64,000 nt of DNA from Kangiella sp. HZ709 (GCF_009674675.1 NZ_WKJC01000002.1:310001-374000); one strand, 5' to 3'; counted from the stretch's first letter, positions 1-12,800 are shown. Numbers and translations are program-made. Notes: generated from the sequence alone by a model not told the origin.

Positions 1-954
1 CATCCCAAGTATCATAACTAAAAAAACGAAGCTTGAAAGTCCAACCGCCCAGCGAGCACTCATGGAAACAAATTTAATCTCAGTTAATCCTTTAAGATTT
101 TCAAGGTGCTCCTTTTCTAATTTATCCAGTTCCTCGATCAAGGTTTCTGTAGACTCATAGCGCAAATCTGGATTCTTTTGTAAAAGTCTAAAGACAATAG
201 TTTGCCATACAAGTCCAGCCTCAAAATTTAAGTTTAAAGGTTCAGGGTTTTGTTGCAGTACAGCTTGCAAAATAGCGGCGTGATTAATTGCTTTAAACGG
301 TAATTCACCCTTACTCGCTTGATATAAAATAACTCCTAGCGAATAATAATCAGTTTTGGTGTCAATGCCACGCCCTGAAATCTGCTCAGGCGACATATAA
401 GCAGGAGTACCCATAATTTGCGAGTCACGATCGGCATCATTCGAATCCTGTTTTAGTTTTTCTTCCAGGAACTCACTTTCAATTTTAGCAATACCAAAAT
501 CGGTAATTTTAAAACTAGCACCATCATCGATAACAAATATATTTTCAGGCTTAAGATCTCGATGGATAACACCTTGCCTGTGAGCATAACCTAAGGCCTG
601 GCTTAAACTTCTAGCCAGAGGTATTAGCTCATCAAGGCTCAGCACACCTTTCTCGTATAGAAATTCATCCAAAGTAACGCCATCCAATAATTCCATGGCA
701 ATAAAGGGCCGCCCATTCCAAATACCTGTATCGTAAATAGTAACAATCGATGGATGACTCAATCGGCCTGCAGATTTTGCTTCGCTAACAAAAAGCTCTC
801 GATACTCTACCTTTTCTATTAACTCGTGCTTTAAAAGCTTAATTGCAAGCTCACGTCCTATGTCTGGGTCTTGCGCTTTATAGACAACGGACATAGCGCC
901 ACGCCCAAGTTCTTCTAGAATTTTGTAGCGCCCAATAAAGGTATTTTCGACCAT
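1..954 (-). CDS. Ser/Thr protein kinase (PknB/Stk type), C-terminus cut by window edge
   Basis: This is a eukaryotic-type protein kinase that phosphorylates Ser/Thr on partner proteins. The 318 visible codons hold the complete kinase domain: glycine-rich loop GRGAMS near residue 18, ATP lysine in AIKLL (about K39), catalytic loop HRDLKPEN (about D133), DFG at about 152 and the P+1 motif GTPAYMSPEQ. A hydrophobic segment (WAVGLSSFVFLVMI) begins just before the window edge, so the protein is probably membrane-anchored with more sequence outside the window. The ATG lies 2 bp after the stop of the FHA gene, so PP2C, FHA and kinase form one operon. Family assignment is firm; substrates are unknown. 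Confidence 0.93.
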   Translation of the reverse strand, partial: MVENTFIGRYKILEELGRGAMSVVYKAQDPDIGRELAIKLLKHELIEKVEYRELFVSEAKSAGRLSHPSIVTIYDTGIWNGRPFIAMELLDGVTLDEFLYEKGVLSLDELIPLARSLSQALGYAHRQGVIHRDLKPENIFVIDDGASFKITDFGIAKIESEFLEEKLKQDSNDADRDSQIMGTPAYMSPEQISGRGIDTKTDYYSLGVILYQASKGELPFKAINHAAILQAVLQQNPEPLNLNFEAGLVWQTIVFRLLQKNPDLRYESTETLIEELDKLEKEHLENLKGLTEIKFVSMSARWAVGLSSFVFLVMILGM

Positions 955-956
955 AA

Positions 957-1499
957 CTAGATGAGTAAGAAAATAATGACCAACAATGATATAGCCGCAA
1001 TGGCTACCGCTGAAAATGCAAACCAGTTAGTGGCTGGTTTTTCAACCATTTCAACAACGTCACTTTCGTCGACTAGAGTGAATAAGAACTCCGTATGACC
1101 CACTTGAATTCTGTCACCGAAAGATAAAACTCTATCAGTAATTTTTTCACCATTAACAATAGTGCCATTAGAAGACAATAAGTTTAGAATTTTCCATTCA
1201 CCACCTTGATAGGTAATTTGCGCATGGGTAGATGATGCCGCAGGGTCATAGATAGTGACATTATTGCCTTTACCACGACCAATAATATTTTTACCTTTTA
1301 CTAAAACAAACTGCTCTCCAACATGAGGTTTACTAGTCGCAACTAAAGCAGCAACTTTTGTACCGTCATCTTCTTGCCGTTGGATTTCTTCAGCAATCAT
1401 TTGATCAACTTTTTTAGAATCAAAGACTAATGTCCCTTGGGGACCTGCTTTATCTTCGCGGTATTGATTTTTATCTGTTGGTTTCTTTTCAGAACTCAT
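957..1499 (-). CDS. FHA-domain protein with C-terminal membrane anchor
   Basis: FHA domains bind phosphothreonine peptides. The 180-residue protein has a hydrophilic N-terminus (1-50, with a GTLVFD segment that could be a phosphorylation site), an FHA domain at about 60-140 with the expected IIGRG, SSTHAQI and SSNGTIVNG signatures, and a single C-terminal transmembrane helix (about 160-180). Its ATG overlaps the stop of the PP2C gene by 4 bp (ATGA), and the kinase starts 2 bp after its own stop, so translation of the three genes is probably coupled. It is probably the membrane-bound reader or substrate of the kinase; that role is inferred from context. Confidence 0.9.
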   Translation of the reverse strand: MSSEKKPTDKNQYREDKAGPQGTLVFDSKKVDQMIAEEIQRQEDDGTKVAALVATSKPHVGEQFVLVKGKNIIGRGKGNNVTIYDPAASSTHAQITYQGGEWKILNLLSSNGTIVNGEKITDRVLSFGDRIQVGHTEFLFTLVDESDVVEMVEKPATNWFAFSAVAIAAISLLVIIFLLI

Positions 1500-2302
1500 A
1501 TTTTTTCCTTCTTAAATTTTGAGAGCCAACTATTTAATAAGCTCTTGAAATCACCCTTAGGTTCTTTTTTCGGTTCTTTGATAGGTGAGTCTATTAAAAT
1601 TAAAGACAGGTTGTCCTTTCCCCCATTTTCACATGCCATTTCTACTAGTTGCTCAATTTTCGCTTGATTATCTCTTGGCTGACGCAAACATTGAATTAAC
1701 TCTGCTTCACTGACTTCTTCATACAATCCATCACTGACTATCAAAACCGATTGGCCAAAATCCCACTCGTGTTCAATCAAACCAATATCCAACTGATGCT
1801 TATCCTCAATACCCAGACATTGCGTGATAACATGACTTTGAGGATGATCTTTTGCTTCAACTGGGTTAAGCAAACCTGCATCAATGAGCTTTTGCACCAA
1901 AGTATGATCTTTGGTTAATTGGACTAAAGTCGATTCCTGAGAGCTCCATAAATAAGCTCTACTATCACCAACCCAAGCAATCTTATAACGTTCACCTTCA
2001 TTTAAAAGAGTCACCACTGTGGCGCCTCTATCTTCAGCTTCATGACGATTATAAGCTTTGATCACTGAATGAGCTGAATGGACTGCGGTTCTTAAGTTAC
2101 CGCCTTGTCTAATGGACTTACTGATTTCATCGATCACAAACTGACTGGCCTGCTCACCCTGAGCCAGGCCACCAACCCCGTCCGACAAAACCCAAAGTCC
2201 CAAATCTGCTGCAGCAAAAACTTTATCGTCATTGGTTTGACGTTCAATCCCTTGATGAGAAAGCATCGCAAAATTTAGTTTATTTTGATTTAATACCGAC
2301 AT
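1496..2302 (-). CDS. PP2C-family Ser/Thr phosphatase
   Basis: This 268-residue PPM/PP2C phosphatase is expected to reverse the action of the kinase two genes downstream. The metal-binding and catalytic motifs are present in order: LSDGVGG (about 40), GATVV (about 93), WVGDSRAYL (about 115), DHT (about 132), VSDGLYEEV (about 190) and GGKDNLSLIL near the C-terminus. A basic tail rich in Lys follows the domain. It is the first gene of the PP2C-FHA-kinase operon and overlaps the FHA gene by 4 bp. It has no signal peptide or membrane helix, so it is cytosolic. Such modules accompany type VI secretion or cell-wall control in some bacteria, but nothing visible here decides this. Confidence 0.93.
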   Translation of the reverse strand: MSVLNQNKLNFAMLSHQGIERQTNDDKVFAAADLGLWVLSDGVGGLAQGEQASQFVIDEISKSIRQGGNLRTAVHSAHSVIKAYNRHEAEDRGATVVTLLNEGERYKIAWVGDSRAYLWSSQESTLVQLTKDHTLVQKLIDAGLLNPVEAKDHPQSHVITQCLGIEDKHQLDIGLIEHEWDFGQSVLIVSDGLYEEVSEAELIQCLRQPRDNQAKIEQLVEMACENGGKDNLSLILIDSPIKEPKKEPKGDFKSLLNSWLSKFKKEKI

Positions 2303-2404
2303 TACCCCTCCTAGAAATTGAAGTTTAACTGCTTGAAATTATTATATATGTTAAACAATCCACAAATCGAAATTTAGAAATGAAAACTAGGTCCTTGAAA
2401 TAGC

Positions 2405-2432
2405 TTGCGCGGGACCAGATATAACCTATAAT
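2405..2432 (+). promoter_or_regulatory. Sigma70 promoter of ssrA
   Basis: A TTGCGC element at 2405-2410 and a perfect TATAAT at 2427-2432 are separated by 16 bp. This places transcription start close to the mature tmRNA 5' end at 2444. It lies in the 141-bp gap between the divergent PP2C gene and ssrA. Confidence 0.75.
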
Positions 2433-2443
2433 CCCACACTCTA

Positions 2444-2793
2444 GGGGGCGACATGGCTTCGACGTGGATTACGAACCTCTAGGTGCATGTCGAGATGTTA
2501 GCGAATCTCGTAAAATCAAAGCTAAAACTTTATAGTTGCAAACGAAGACAACTACGCTTTAGCCGCTTAATCGGCTAACTGTCGCCTCTGAGCGTTCTTG
2601 GTAGGAGCTCGACAGTCATTACAGGGACTAGCAGGTAACTGTGCTCGGCAGCCAACTGCGAAACTATCCTCGAGATCGTCTTACTAAGCCTGCCCATCGG
2701 CTCGAGTTAGATTAAATTAAAGGTGGTTCTAAACATGTAGAGCCTAGAGCAGAGGATTTGCGGACGGGGGTTCAATTCCCCCCGCCTCCACCA
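2444..2793 (+). ncRNA. ssrA: tmRNA (one-piece)
   Basis: This is transfer-messenger RNA for rescue of stalled ribosomes. The 5' end GGGGGCG pairs with CGCCTCC before the ACCA end (2790-2793), giving a 7-bp acceptor stem with one G-U pair. The T arm reads GGGGTTCAATTCCCC. The resume codon GCA is at 2538 and the tag ORF runs to TAA at 2568-2570, encoding ANEDNYALAA, close to the enterobacterial tag. Length (350 nt) and the GACATGGCTTCGACG 5' segment fit one-piece gammaproteobacterial tmRNAs. The CCA end is encoded. Identification is firm; the exact 5' end is from pairing. Confidence 0.97.
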
Positions 2794-2840
2794 AATTTAT
2801 TTACAGCTTTCAATTACTTGATTCCTTTTGTGATTTTTAA

Positions 2841-2876
2841 ATTGCTCAATCCAAACTTATTCATAGGTTGAGCAAT
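2841..2876. terminator. Shared terminator between ssrA and metX-hom
   Basis: The inverted repeat TTGCTCAA (2842-2849) / TTGAGCAA (2868-2875), extended by an A-T pair, is followed by an AT-rich tail on both strands. It sits between the 3' end of ssrA (+) and the stop of the metX-hom gene (-), so it could serve both. The T-run is weaker than at other terminators here. Confidence 0.5.
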
Positions 2877-2931
2877 AAAAATTTTATAACTCCTTAGTAT
2901 AAAATTTCAAAAGTTGAAAATAGATTCCATA

Positions 2932-6430
<3,499 letters not shown>

Positions 6431-6520
6431 TTATTGGGAATAACCCAGTTAAAATAACGGTTCCTATAAAGAGAATTAAAATATTACAAGCGCATGAAAC
6501 ACGCATAGAAAAGTGCTCTC

Positions 6521-6634
6521 TCTTTATATTCACCTGACGAAAATTCGTCGGTTCAGGAATTGGCACCTTACTTTCATGGAAAGCTGGTTGCCTGAGGGTC
6601 ACAGAGCCTGTCTCTCACCTCATCGGTATAAAGA
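6521..6634 (-). promoter_or_regulatory. SAM-I (S-box) riboswitch upstream of metY
   Basis: Read on the minus strand, the leader shows the S-box hallmarks: a GAGG segment, CAGGCAACC, and GGTGCCAATTCC, enclosed by a P1 stem formed by TCTTTATA (6634-6627) and TATAAAGA (6528-6521). A P4-like hairpin GACGAA/TTCGTC follows GGTGCCAATTCC. SAM-I aptamers turn off methionine genes when SAM is plentiful. Here it precedes metY and metX-hom by about 110 nt. The expression platform is not a classical terminator: TATAAAGAGA (6528-6519) can instead pair with TCTCTTTATA (6474-6465). Confidence 0.87.
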
Positions 6635-6637
6635 TGC

Positions 6638-6654
6638 AAACCTTATTAAGGTTT
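6638..6654. repeat. Perfect 17-bp palindrome 5' of the SAM riboswitch
   Basis: AAACCTTA-T-TAAGGTTT is a perfect inverted repeat just upstream of the riboswitch aptamer, within the presumed metY leader or just after its promoter. It could be an operator or a leader hairpin. It does not match the MetJ box (AGACGTCT). Confidence 0.4.
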
Positions 6655-6981
6655 ACGTGTGTATTTTTAATTCATTCAATTATTAAAAGCAACTCTTTTT
6701 TTACATTAAGCCGTTACATGGTGGTTATGAATGAGTAACAGACCTCGTTGATTAAAAATATAGCCTGACAATATCTATCTTAATTTGTGTAGAATACAAA
6801 GTTTTCCAATTTCTATTAAAAACACTTGTACTACTTTTTAATTTTAGTATTATTTAAGTCAATCGTGATTTGATCCTATTGCCGCGATTTAAAAGAAGGT
6901 GCTAAAACGGAAAATAAATAATTCTACTCTGAATTCATATTTCCCCAGGATTTAACTTTAATAAACATTAGGAGTTTTCTA
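6655..6981. promoter_or_regulatory. Divergent promoter region between metY and the AlkB-like operon
   Basis: The 327-bp stretch has no gene that I can see. On the minus strand TTGCTT, 17 bp, TAAAAA precedes the riboswitch and may be the metY promoter. On the plus strand TTGTAC (6826-6831), 16 bp, TATTAT (6848-6853) could drive the AlkB-like operon with a leader of about 120 nt. A TAGGAG ribosome site sits just before the ATG at 6982. The promoters are predictions from consensus only. Confidence 0.4.
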
Positions 6982-8121
6982 ATGCGATTTTTCGTGAATG
7001 CACGATATTTAATCGTGCCTGTCTCTTCTATAGTGACGATTACAGGAGTCTTGCTGGGTGGAATTTACGCTTGGCTTGGCATGACTTTATTTGGTTTATA
7101 TACGGTTGTTGATACAGTGACCAAAAATATTCGATTTAGGGCTGAAAAGGATGTTAATGGCAATTCATATGGCGTCAAAACATTTCAATACTTAGTGATG
7201 TACTTGATGTTACCGGTATTTATATTGCTGCAACTAGTACTCGCATGGCGGCTATATCAGTATACCAGCGGAATGCCGATTGAAGCTGCAAATATAGGTT
7301 TTTTTAATTATCAGCTAGGGATTTCTGGGTTGCATTTAATTGGTGCAACTATCTCAACCGCACTATGGGCAGGGCTTGGAATCATCTACGGCCATGAGTT
7401 GTCTCATAATAAAAAAGAGGGTTTCTTTGTTTCGCGTTTGATAATGGCGTTAAGCGGTGCATCACACTTTACTTATGCTCATGTTTATAACCACCACTTG
7501 GATCTGGGGCATGAAGATGATCCTGCAACAGCACCAAGAGGTCGAAATGTTTATTGGCATGCTTGGTTATCGCATGTAGGTCAATCAAAGTTCTCTTATG
7601 ATTTAGAAAAAAACAAGTTTAACCGACAAGGAAAATCGACTTTTAGTCTTAAAAACAAATGGATTTTGGGTTATCTATACAGTTTGCCATCGATATTTTT
7701 ATTCGTATGGTCAGGTGGATTATTAGGTGTTATTGCGTTAATTATCGTTTGGACGATTTCTAATTTCTTATTAGAAGCGCTGAATTTTATGGGACATTAC
7801 GGCTTAATAAGACAGGAGGGAAAACCTGTTGAACATCGACATTCATGGGATAACGATAATGTTTTCACCAGTTGGTTTTTTATCGAAATTGGTCGTCAAG
7901 GTGATCACCACGTTAGAGGTGAAACCTATTTTTGGGAGCTCGATGATGTTGGGGCACCAAATTATGGCATAGGTTATTTCTCCCTGTTCATTTTAACGTT
8001 AGTACCATTCGTATTTCGTAAATTTGTAAAGCACTTACTTGAAGACTGGGATAATAACCATGCAACTGATGAGGAGCGCTTGATTGCCAAGAAATTTACA
8101 TCCATTGGTATCGAGAGTTAA
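6982..8121 (+). CDS. AlkB-like membrane di-iron monooxygenase (alkane hydroxylase family)
   Basis: This integral-membrane non-haem di-iron oxygenase (379 residues) resembles AlkB/XylM and is likely to hydroxylate a terminal methyl group of a hydrophobic substrate. It has about six hydrophobic helices and the expected histidine clusters: GHELSH (H138, H142), YAHVYNHH (H167, H171, H172), NFMGHYGL (H272) and GRQGDHH (H309, H310). The clusters depart from textbook AlkB (for example MGHYG in place of IEHYG), so the substrate is uncertain. The next gene encodes a ferredoxin that could deliver electrons. No rubredoxin or reductase gene is nearby. A TAGGAG site precedes the ATG. Confidence 0.85.
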   Translation: MRFFVNARYLIVPVSSIVTITGVLLGGIYAWLGMTLFGLYTVVDTVTKNIRFRAEKDVNGNSYGVKTFQYLVMYLMLPVFILLQLVLAWRLYQYTSGMPIEAANIGFFNYQLGISGLHLIGATISTALWAGLGIIYGHELSHNKKEGFFVSRLIMALSGASHFTYAHVYNHHLDLGHEDDPATAPRGRNVYWHAWLSHVGQSKFSYDLEKNKFNRQGKSTFSLKNKWILGYLYSLPSIFLFVWSGGLLGVIALIIVWTISNFLLEALNFMGHYGLIRQEGKPVEHRHSWDNDNVFTSWFFIEIGRQGDHHVRGETYFWELDDVGAPNYGIGYFSLFILTLVPFVFRKFVKHLLEDWDNNHATDEERLIAKKFTSIGIES

Positions 8122-8126
8122 AGCAG

Positions 8127-8456
8127 ATGTTTGGTTTATTTGACAAAGCAAAAGAGCACACTGCTTACATTAACGATGAATCCTCTCCGCTAATGCTTAA
8201 AGTTGAAAAAGGCAAAACCCTATTAAATGCAGCTTTAAGCTCAGGCCTCCCATGGCCTCATCGTTGTAAAGTAGGTAGTTGTGGCTCTTGTATAGCCCAA
8301 ATTTTATCAGGAAAAATAAAACCACAAATTGATTTTACCTATGTTCTTAATGCTGACGAAATTGCTAACGGATACATTCTAGCTTGTCAGTCAGAACTAT
8401 GTTCGGACGTTAGAGTAAAAGTCAATTTGGACAAAAGCAAAAAGAGGAGTAAATAA
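8127..8456 (+). CDS. Plant-type [2Fe-2S] ferredoxin
   Basis: This 109-residue ferredoxin holds the cluster-binding pattern C-x4-C-x2-C (HRCKVGSCGSC, about residue 47) with the fourth cysteine in ILACQSE. It starts 5 bp after the AlkB-like gene and ends in TAATG shared with the next start, so it belongs to that operon. It is the probable electron donor to the monooxygenase, in the way XylA-type or AlkB-linked ferredoxins act. No FAD reductase domain is fused, so a reductase must be encoded elsewhere. Confidence 0.9.
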   Translation: MFGLFDKAKEHTAYINDESSPLMLKVEKGKTLLNAALSSGLPWPHRCKVGSCGSCIAQILSGKIKPQIDFTYVLNADEIANGYILACQSELCSDVRVKVNLDKSKKRSK

Positions 8457-8668
8457 TGAAAAGTTTCAAAGCCTTTATTATCATGGTACTTTGGACAGCA
8501 TTAATCGGTTATGGCCTATATACTGTCGAAGCTCATTGGCATTATCGCAAAATAGAATGGGCATTAGCAATATCGGTTATTCTATTATTAACGCATATGT
8601 CGAATATGGTGATTTACTTTAAGTTAACCAATAAAGAGCCCTATCAGTGGTTTAAGAGCAATAATTAG
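8456..8668 (+). CDS. Small two-helix membrane protein of the monooxygenase operon
   Basis: I do not recognise this 70-residue protein. It has two predicted transmembrane helices (about 5-23 and 35-55) joined by a short loop containing HWHYRK, and a short polar C-terminus. The ATG overlaps the ferredoxin stop by 1 bp (TAATG), with AAGAGGAG just upstream, so it is co-translated with the ferredoxin and monooxygenase. It may be an accessory subunit that positions the ferredoxin or stabilises the oxygenase; this is inference from context only. Confidence 0.7.
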   Translation: MKSFKAFIIMVLWTALIGYGLYTVEAHWHYRKIEWALAISVILLLTHMSNMVIYFKLTNKEPYQWFKSNN

Positions 8669-8681
8669 TATAAAAGAAAAA

Positions 8682-8712
8682 ACCTCTTCCGAGCTTTTAG
8701 CTTGGTAGAGGT
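8682..8712 (-). terminator. Strong hairpin with T-run on the minus strand only
   Basis: ACCTCTTCCGAGC (8682-8694) pairs with GCTTGGTAGAGGT (8700-8712), 13 positions with one mismatch and one G-U, loop TTTTA. On the minus strand it runs into TTTTTTCTTTT; on the plus strand no T-run follows. It therefore terminates leftward transcription although both flanking genes point right. It may still stop the AlkB-like operon less efficiently. Confidence 0.6.
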
Positions 8713-8804
8713 GGCCGCTTCAAAGAATCTAGAATTAAGTAACTCGAAGCCTGACTGATCATTAACATTTAAAGCTATACTATCAATAAAACGGTAATGA
8801 CTTT

Positions 8805-9686
8805 ATGCAAGAAACAATCCTTACCACTATATTCCTGCCATCAGCCTTGTTTATCATCATGCTGGGCATGGGCCTATCCTTAACCCTGGCAGACTTTAAA
8901 AGATTATGGCTTTATCCTAAAGCTATAACACTTGGTCTAGTAGGCCAGATATTGCTACTGCCTTTATGCGGGCTCTTGATCATTCAAATTTTTAATCTTC
9001 CTCCAGAGCTTGCTGTAGGAATTATGATCCTAGCAGCATGCCCAGGCGGTACCACATCCAACCTTATTAGTTATTTAGCCAAAGGGGATATGGCTCTTTC
9101 TATTAGTTTGACCGCTATCAGTAGTTTGCTTACTACCTTAACCATTCCCATTATAGTATCGATGTCTTTAGTGTTTTTTATGCAAGCAGAAAAAAGCATA
9201 GAACTGCCAATTTTTAAGACCATAAGCACTCTCTTTATGGTGACCATTCTACCGGTAATTATAGGAATGTTAATCAAACGAAAAGTTCCAAAGTTTGCTA
9301 GCAGACAAGAAAAAATGGTAACTATTTTTTCTATTTGCTTTATGACCTTACTCGTCATTGGAATTATCTTTCAACAACGATCAGTTATCCTCGATGCTAT
9401 ATTAGAGCTAGGTCTATCGACATTAAGCTTAAACTTACTAACTATGTTAGCTGGATTTTCAATCGCCAAAGCTTTTGCTTTAAACTCTAAACAAACGTTA
9501 ACCATTAGTATTGAAATTGGAGTCCAAAATGCCACCCTTGCTTTTTTAGTTGCATTTACACTTCTTCAGCAATCTAACCTTGCAATCCCTGCCGCCATTT
9601 ATTCTCTAGCCATGTATCTTACCAGTGCCATTATCATTACTCTTAGTTATAGAAAAAAACATATTAGGTATGCTTCAAAAGAGTAG
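8805..9686 (+). CDS. Bile acid:sodium symporter (BASS) family transporter
   Basis: This 293-residue inner-membrane protein has about nine to ten hydrophobic helices and the BASS hallmark ILAACPGGTTSNLISYLAKGD around residues 75-95, plus GVQNATLA near 240. Members of this family carry organic anions such as bile acids, pyruvate or pantoate with sodium. The substrate cannot be told from sequence. It stands alone, with a TATACT -10 element at 8776-8781 and no clear Shine-Dalgarno before its ATG. Confidence 0.87.
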   Translation: MQETILTTIFLPSALFIIMLGMGLSLTLADFKRLWLYPKAITLGLVGQILLLPLCGLLIIQIFNLPPELAVGIMILAACPGGTTSNLISYLAKGDMALSISLTAISSLLTTLTIPIIVSMSLVFFMQAEKSIELPIFKTISTLFMVTILPVIIGMLIKRKVPKFASRQEKMVTIFSICFMTLLVIGIIFQQRSVILDAILELGLSTLSLNLLTMLAGFSIAKAFALNSKQTLTISIEIGVQNATLAFLVAFTLLQQSNLAIPAAIYSLAMYLTSAIIITLSYRKKHIRYASKE

Positions 9687-9770
9687 TACCGGTTTGACCT
9701 GTTCTTCCGTATTGCCGTCTTTCACTAGTATGGCTAAAGCTGCAATGAAGCTTTTAACAGTGAAATAAAA

Positions 9771-9800
9771 AAGCCGCCAATATAAAAATTAGCGGCCTCT
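9771..9800 (-). terminator. Terminator of the Asp-box protein operon
   Basis: GCCGC-AAT (9773-9781) pairs with ATT-GCGGC (9788-9796). On the minus strand it is followed by TTTTTTATTT. It lies 35 bp beyond the stop of the gene at 9831-12959. Confidence 0.75.
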
Positions 9801-9830
9801 AATATCTTGCAATGTAATTAACTACTACAT

Positions 9831-12800
9831 TTAACTATCGATAAACTCATCAAAGGACTTTATTCTTAGTCCTTTGATATTATTGCTCGATGCCAAAGAT
9901 AGCAACTTACTTAATTCATTCCCTTTCATACCATTCAGCTTTTTAGTAGCTTCTGACAATTCCTTTTTGAGTAATTGTAAGTTATTAATTTCAGCTTTAG
10001 ATGGAGCTACAAAACTACCTGAAACTTTTCCATATAGTTTCGATATTTTTTCACGTAACTGAGGTTCTACTGAGCCTACATAGTTATCACCCTTAGTAAT
10101 GACGAGAGTGTCCTTTAATTGATTAAGTTTTTCAATTACAGGTTGAGCTTGCGCTTTCACATCACCATTGATCTTAGAGAGCTCATTAGCTTTAGCAAGA
10201 TACTCATCAATCTGATAAACCTGATAGGCCAAATCTTGACTCATATCATAAAGATCCATTGTTGTTTTTTGCAAAGATTTTCGTTCCTTTGATTTCAACA
10301 AAGAAGACTTATCATTGACTAATTCAATCTCAGACTCGTATGTTTTCTTACCTTTAGTCATAACCACCTTGTAAGTACCAGCAGGAACTTGCGGACCGGT
10401 AAATGCACCAAATGTAAAAGTCTTACCCTTTGCAACTTTAGGTGGCTTCATACGGCCATTCCAAGAAACAATATTAATACCTTTCGATTTGCCTGCGGGT
10501 AAATCAGCAATTTTATCGCCTGATTTGTCATAAAGCTCTATTTTCATTTTTCCAAAAATATGACGCTTCTTGAGTAAGTACTTTAATTGGGCCTGACGAT
10601 TTGGGTTCGGTCCAACAAACTGAGTTTCTTTACTACCGCCACCAAAACCACTTTCCTCAATAATGGTCGCAGGTTTTGTCGCAAAAAAATGTACATCTTT
10701 TTCGAGATTTTCAGCAGTAACTTCACGCAAAGGACTTATATCATCAATGATAATAACGCCCCTTCCATGTGTTCCCATAACAATGTCATTAGTTTGCTTT
10801 TGTAATTCAATATAATGAACCGCTGTACGTGGCATATTATTATCAAATAAACTCCAGCTTTGGCCACTATCGACTGTTACATAAAGTCCGAATTCAGTTC
10901 CTAGGAATAGTAAATCAGAATTAACGTAGTCTTCTTGAATATTACGCGCAAATCCATAAAGATCATTACTCCCAATATTGCTCCAAGTTTTACCATAATC
11001 CGTAGTTTTATAAACATAGGCCGATGTATCGTTATTAGTATGCCCATCAAAAACAGCGTACGCAGTTCCTTTACCATGCACACTAGCTTCGATATGCGCT
11101 ACCCAAGTATTTGCAGGTAATCCAGGAATGTTCTTAACAACATTGCTCCAAGTTTTACCACCGTTCTTACTTACTTGAACGTTACCATCATCAGTACCTA
11201 CCCATAGTATTTTCCTATCGAGTGGCGATTCTGCAATTGTAAAGATAGTAGTGTGGTTCTCTGCACCAGAGTTATCCGCCGATAGACCACCAGAATCTTC
11301 TTGGTTTTGTTTAGCAGGATCATTTGTTGTTAAGTCGGGAGAGATTTTCTTCCAAGTATCTCCCATGTCATCCGACACATGCACAAATTGACTACCAACA
11401 AACAGACGATCTGGCTTGTGATGACTTGTCTCTATAGGAGTGTTCCAATTGAAACGCAACTTAGGATCACCCTCCTCCGCCAATGGTTGAATGGTTTTGG
11501 TTTGGTTTTGTTTAATGTCATATCGCCAAATATTTTCGGCGCCCTGCATTTCTGAATAAACGATATCCTTCGTAGGGTGCTTCAAAACCCTAAAGCCATC
11601 GCCAAAACCAACTGAGTTCCAATCACGAGCTTCAATACCACCAGGGGAACTTGAAGGACCATACCAAGAGCCATTATCTTGTAAGCCACCATATACGTTA
11701 TAAGGTTCTTTATTATCAACACTGACATGATAAAACTGAGATACTGGAATATTCTCAACAATTTCCATCGTTGTACCACCGTCCCAAGTACGGTAAACCC
11801 CACCATCTGTCGCTACAAACATTCTATCCGAATTATTTATATCGAAGACAAAATCATGTATGTCAGCATGCATGCTGCCTAAGTTCCTAAAGGTTTTACC
11901 ACCATCACGGCTTATTGAGCCACTTAAGCCGCCTTTTGCAACTACATCAGGATTTCTTGGATCTACAACTATCCTAGAAAAATAAAATGGTCTAACAACT
12001 AATTCAAAGTCATTATTAAGATGTTTCCAACTTGCGCCAGCATCATCAGAACGATATAAACCTTTATCGGAATCTTTTTCAGTTTCTAAAACTGCATAAA
12101 GTCGCTTGCTATCAGAAGGAGCTACCGCTAAGGCTATACGCCCTAATTTTCCATCAGGGAATCCTTTGTGGATCTTCTCCCAACTTTTACCTGCATCAAC
12201 TGATTTATACAAAGCACTTTCTAACCCTCCAGAGCTAAAAGACCACCCTGTACGTCGGAATTCCCACATAGATGCGTACAATATATTAGGGTTATTTGGA
12301 TCCATAATAAGATCAGAAGCACCCGTTGTAGCACTTACATATAAAATTTTATCCCAACTTTTACCTCCATCAGTTGATTTATACACACCCCGTTCGTCGC
12401 TATCACCCCATAAGGCGCCTAATACTCCAACATAGATCTCGTTAGGATTATTTGGGTTAATTTCAATACTCGATATTCGCTCAGAATTTTGAAAACCTAC
12501 TTTCTCCCAATTAACGCCACCGTCAGTTGACTTGTAGAGTCCATCACCTACAGAAACACTGTTTCTAGTCCAAATTTCACCGGTACCAACCCAAATATTC
12601 TTATCCGGTTTAGTAGGATCAAGTGCTACAGCGCCTATCGATTGCGGGTGATCGTCAAAAATGGGTTGGAATGTGGCTCCACCATTTGAGGTACGCCAAA
12701 CTCCTCCACCAGCAGTGCCAGCATAAAAAACTCTATCGTTGGTGGGATGGTTTTCCAGATCAATAATTCGCCCACTCATTAAAGCAGGACCAATTTGCCT

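Noticed and set aside
8694-8765. Leftward 23-codon ORF ahead of the orphan terminator
   Set aside because: There is no ribosome site, and the ORF runs into the terminator stem; a non-coding RNA is likelier.
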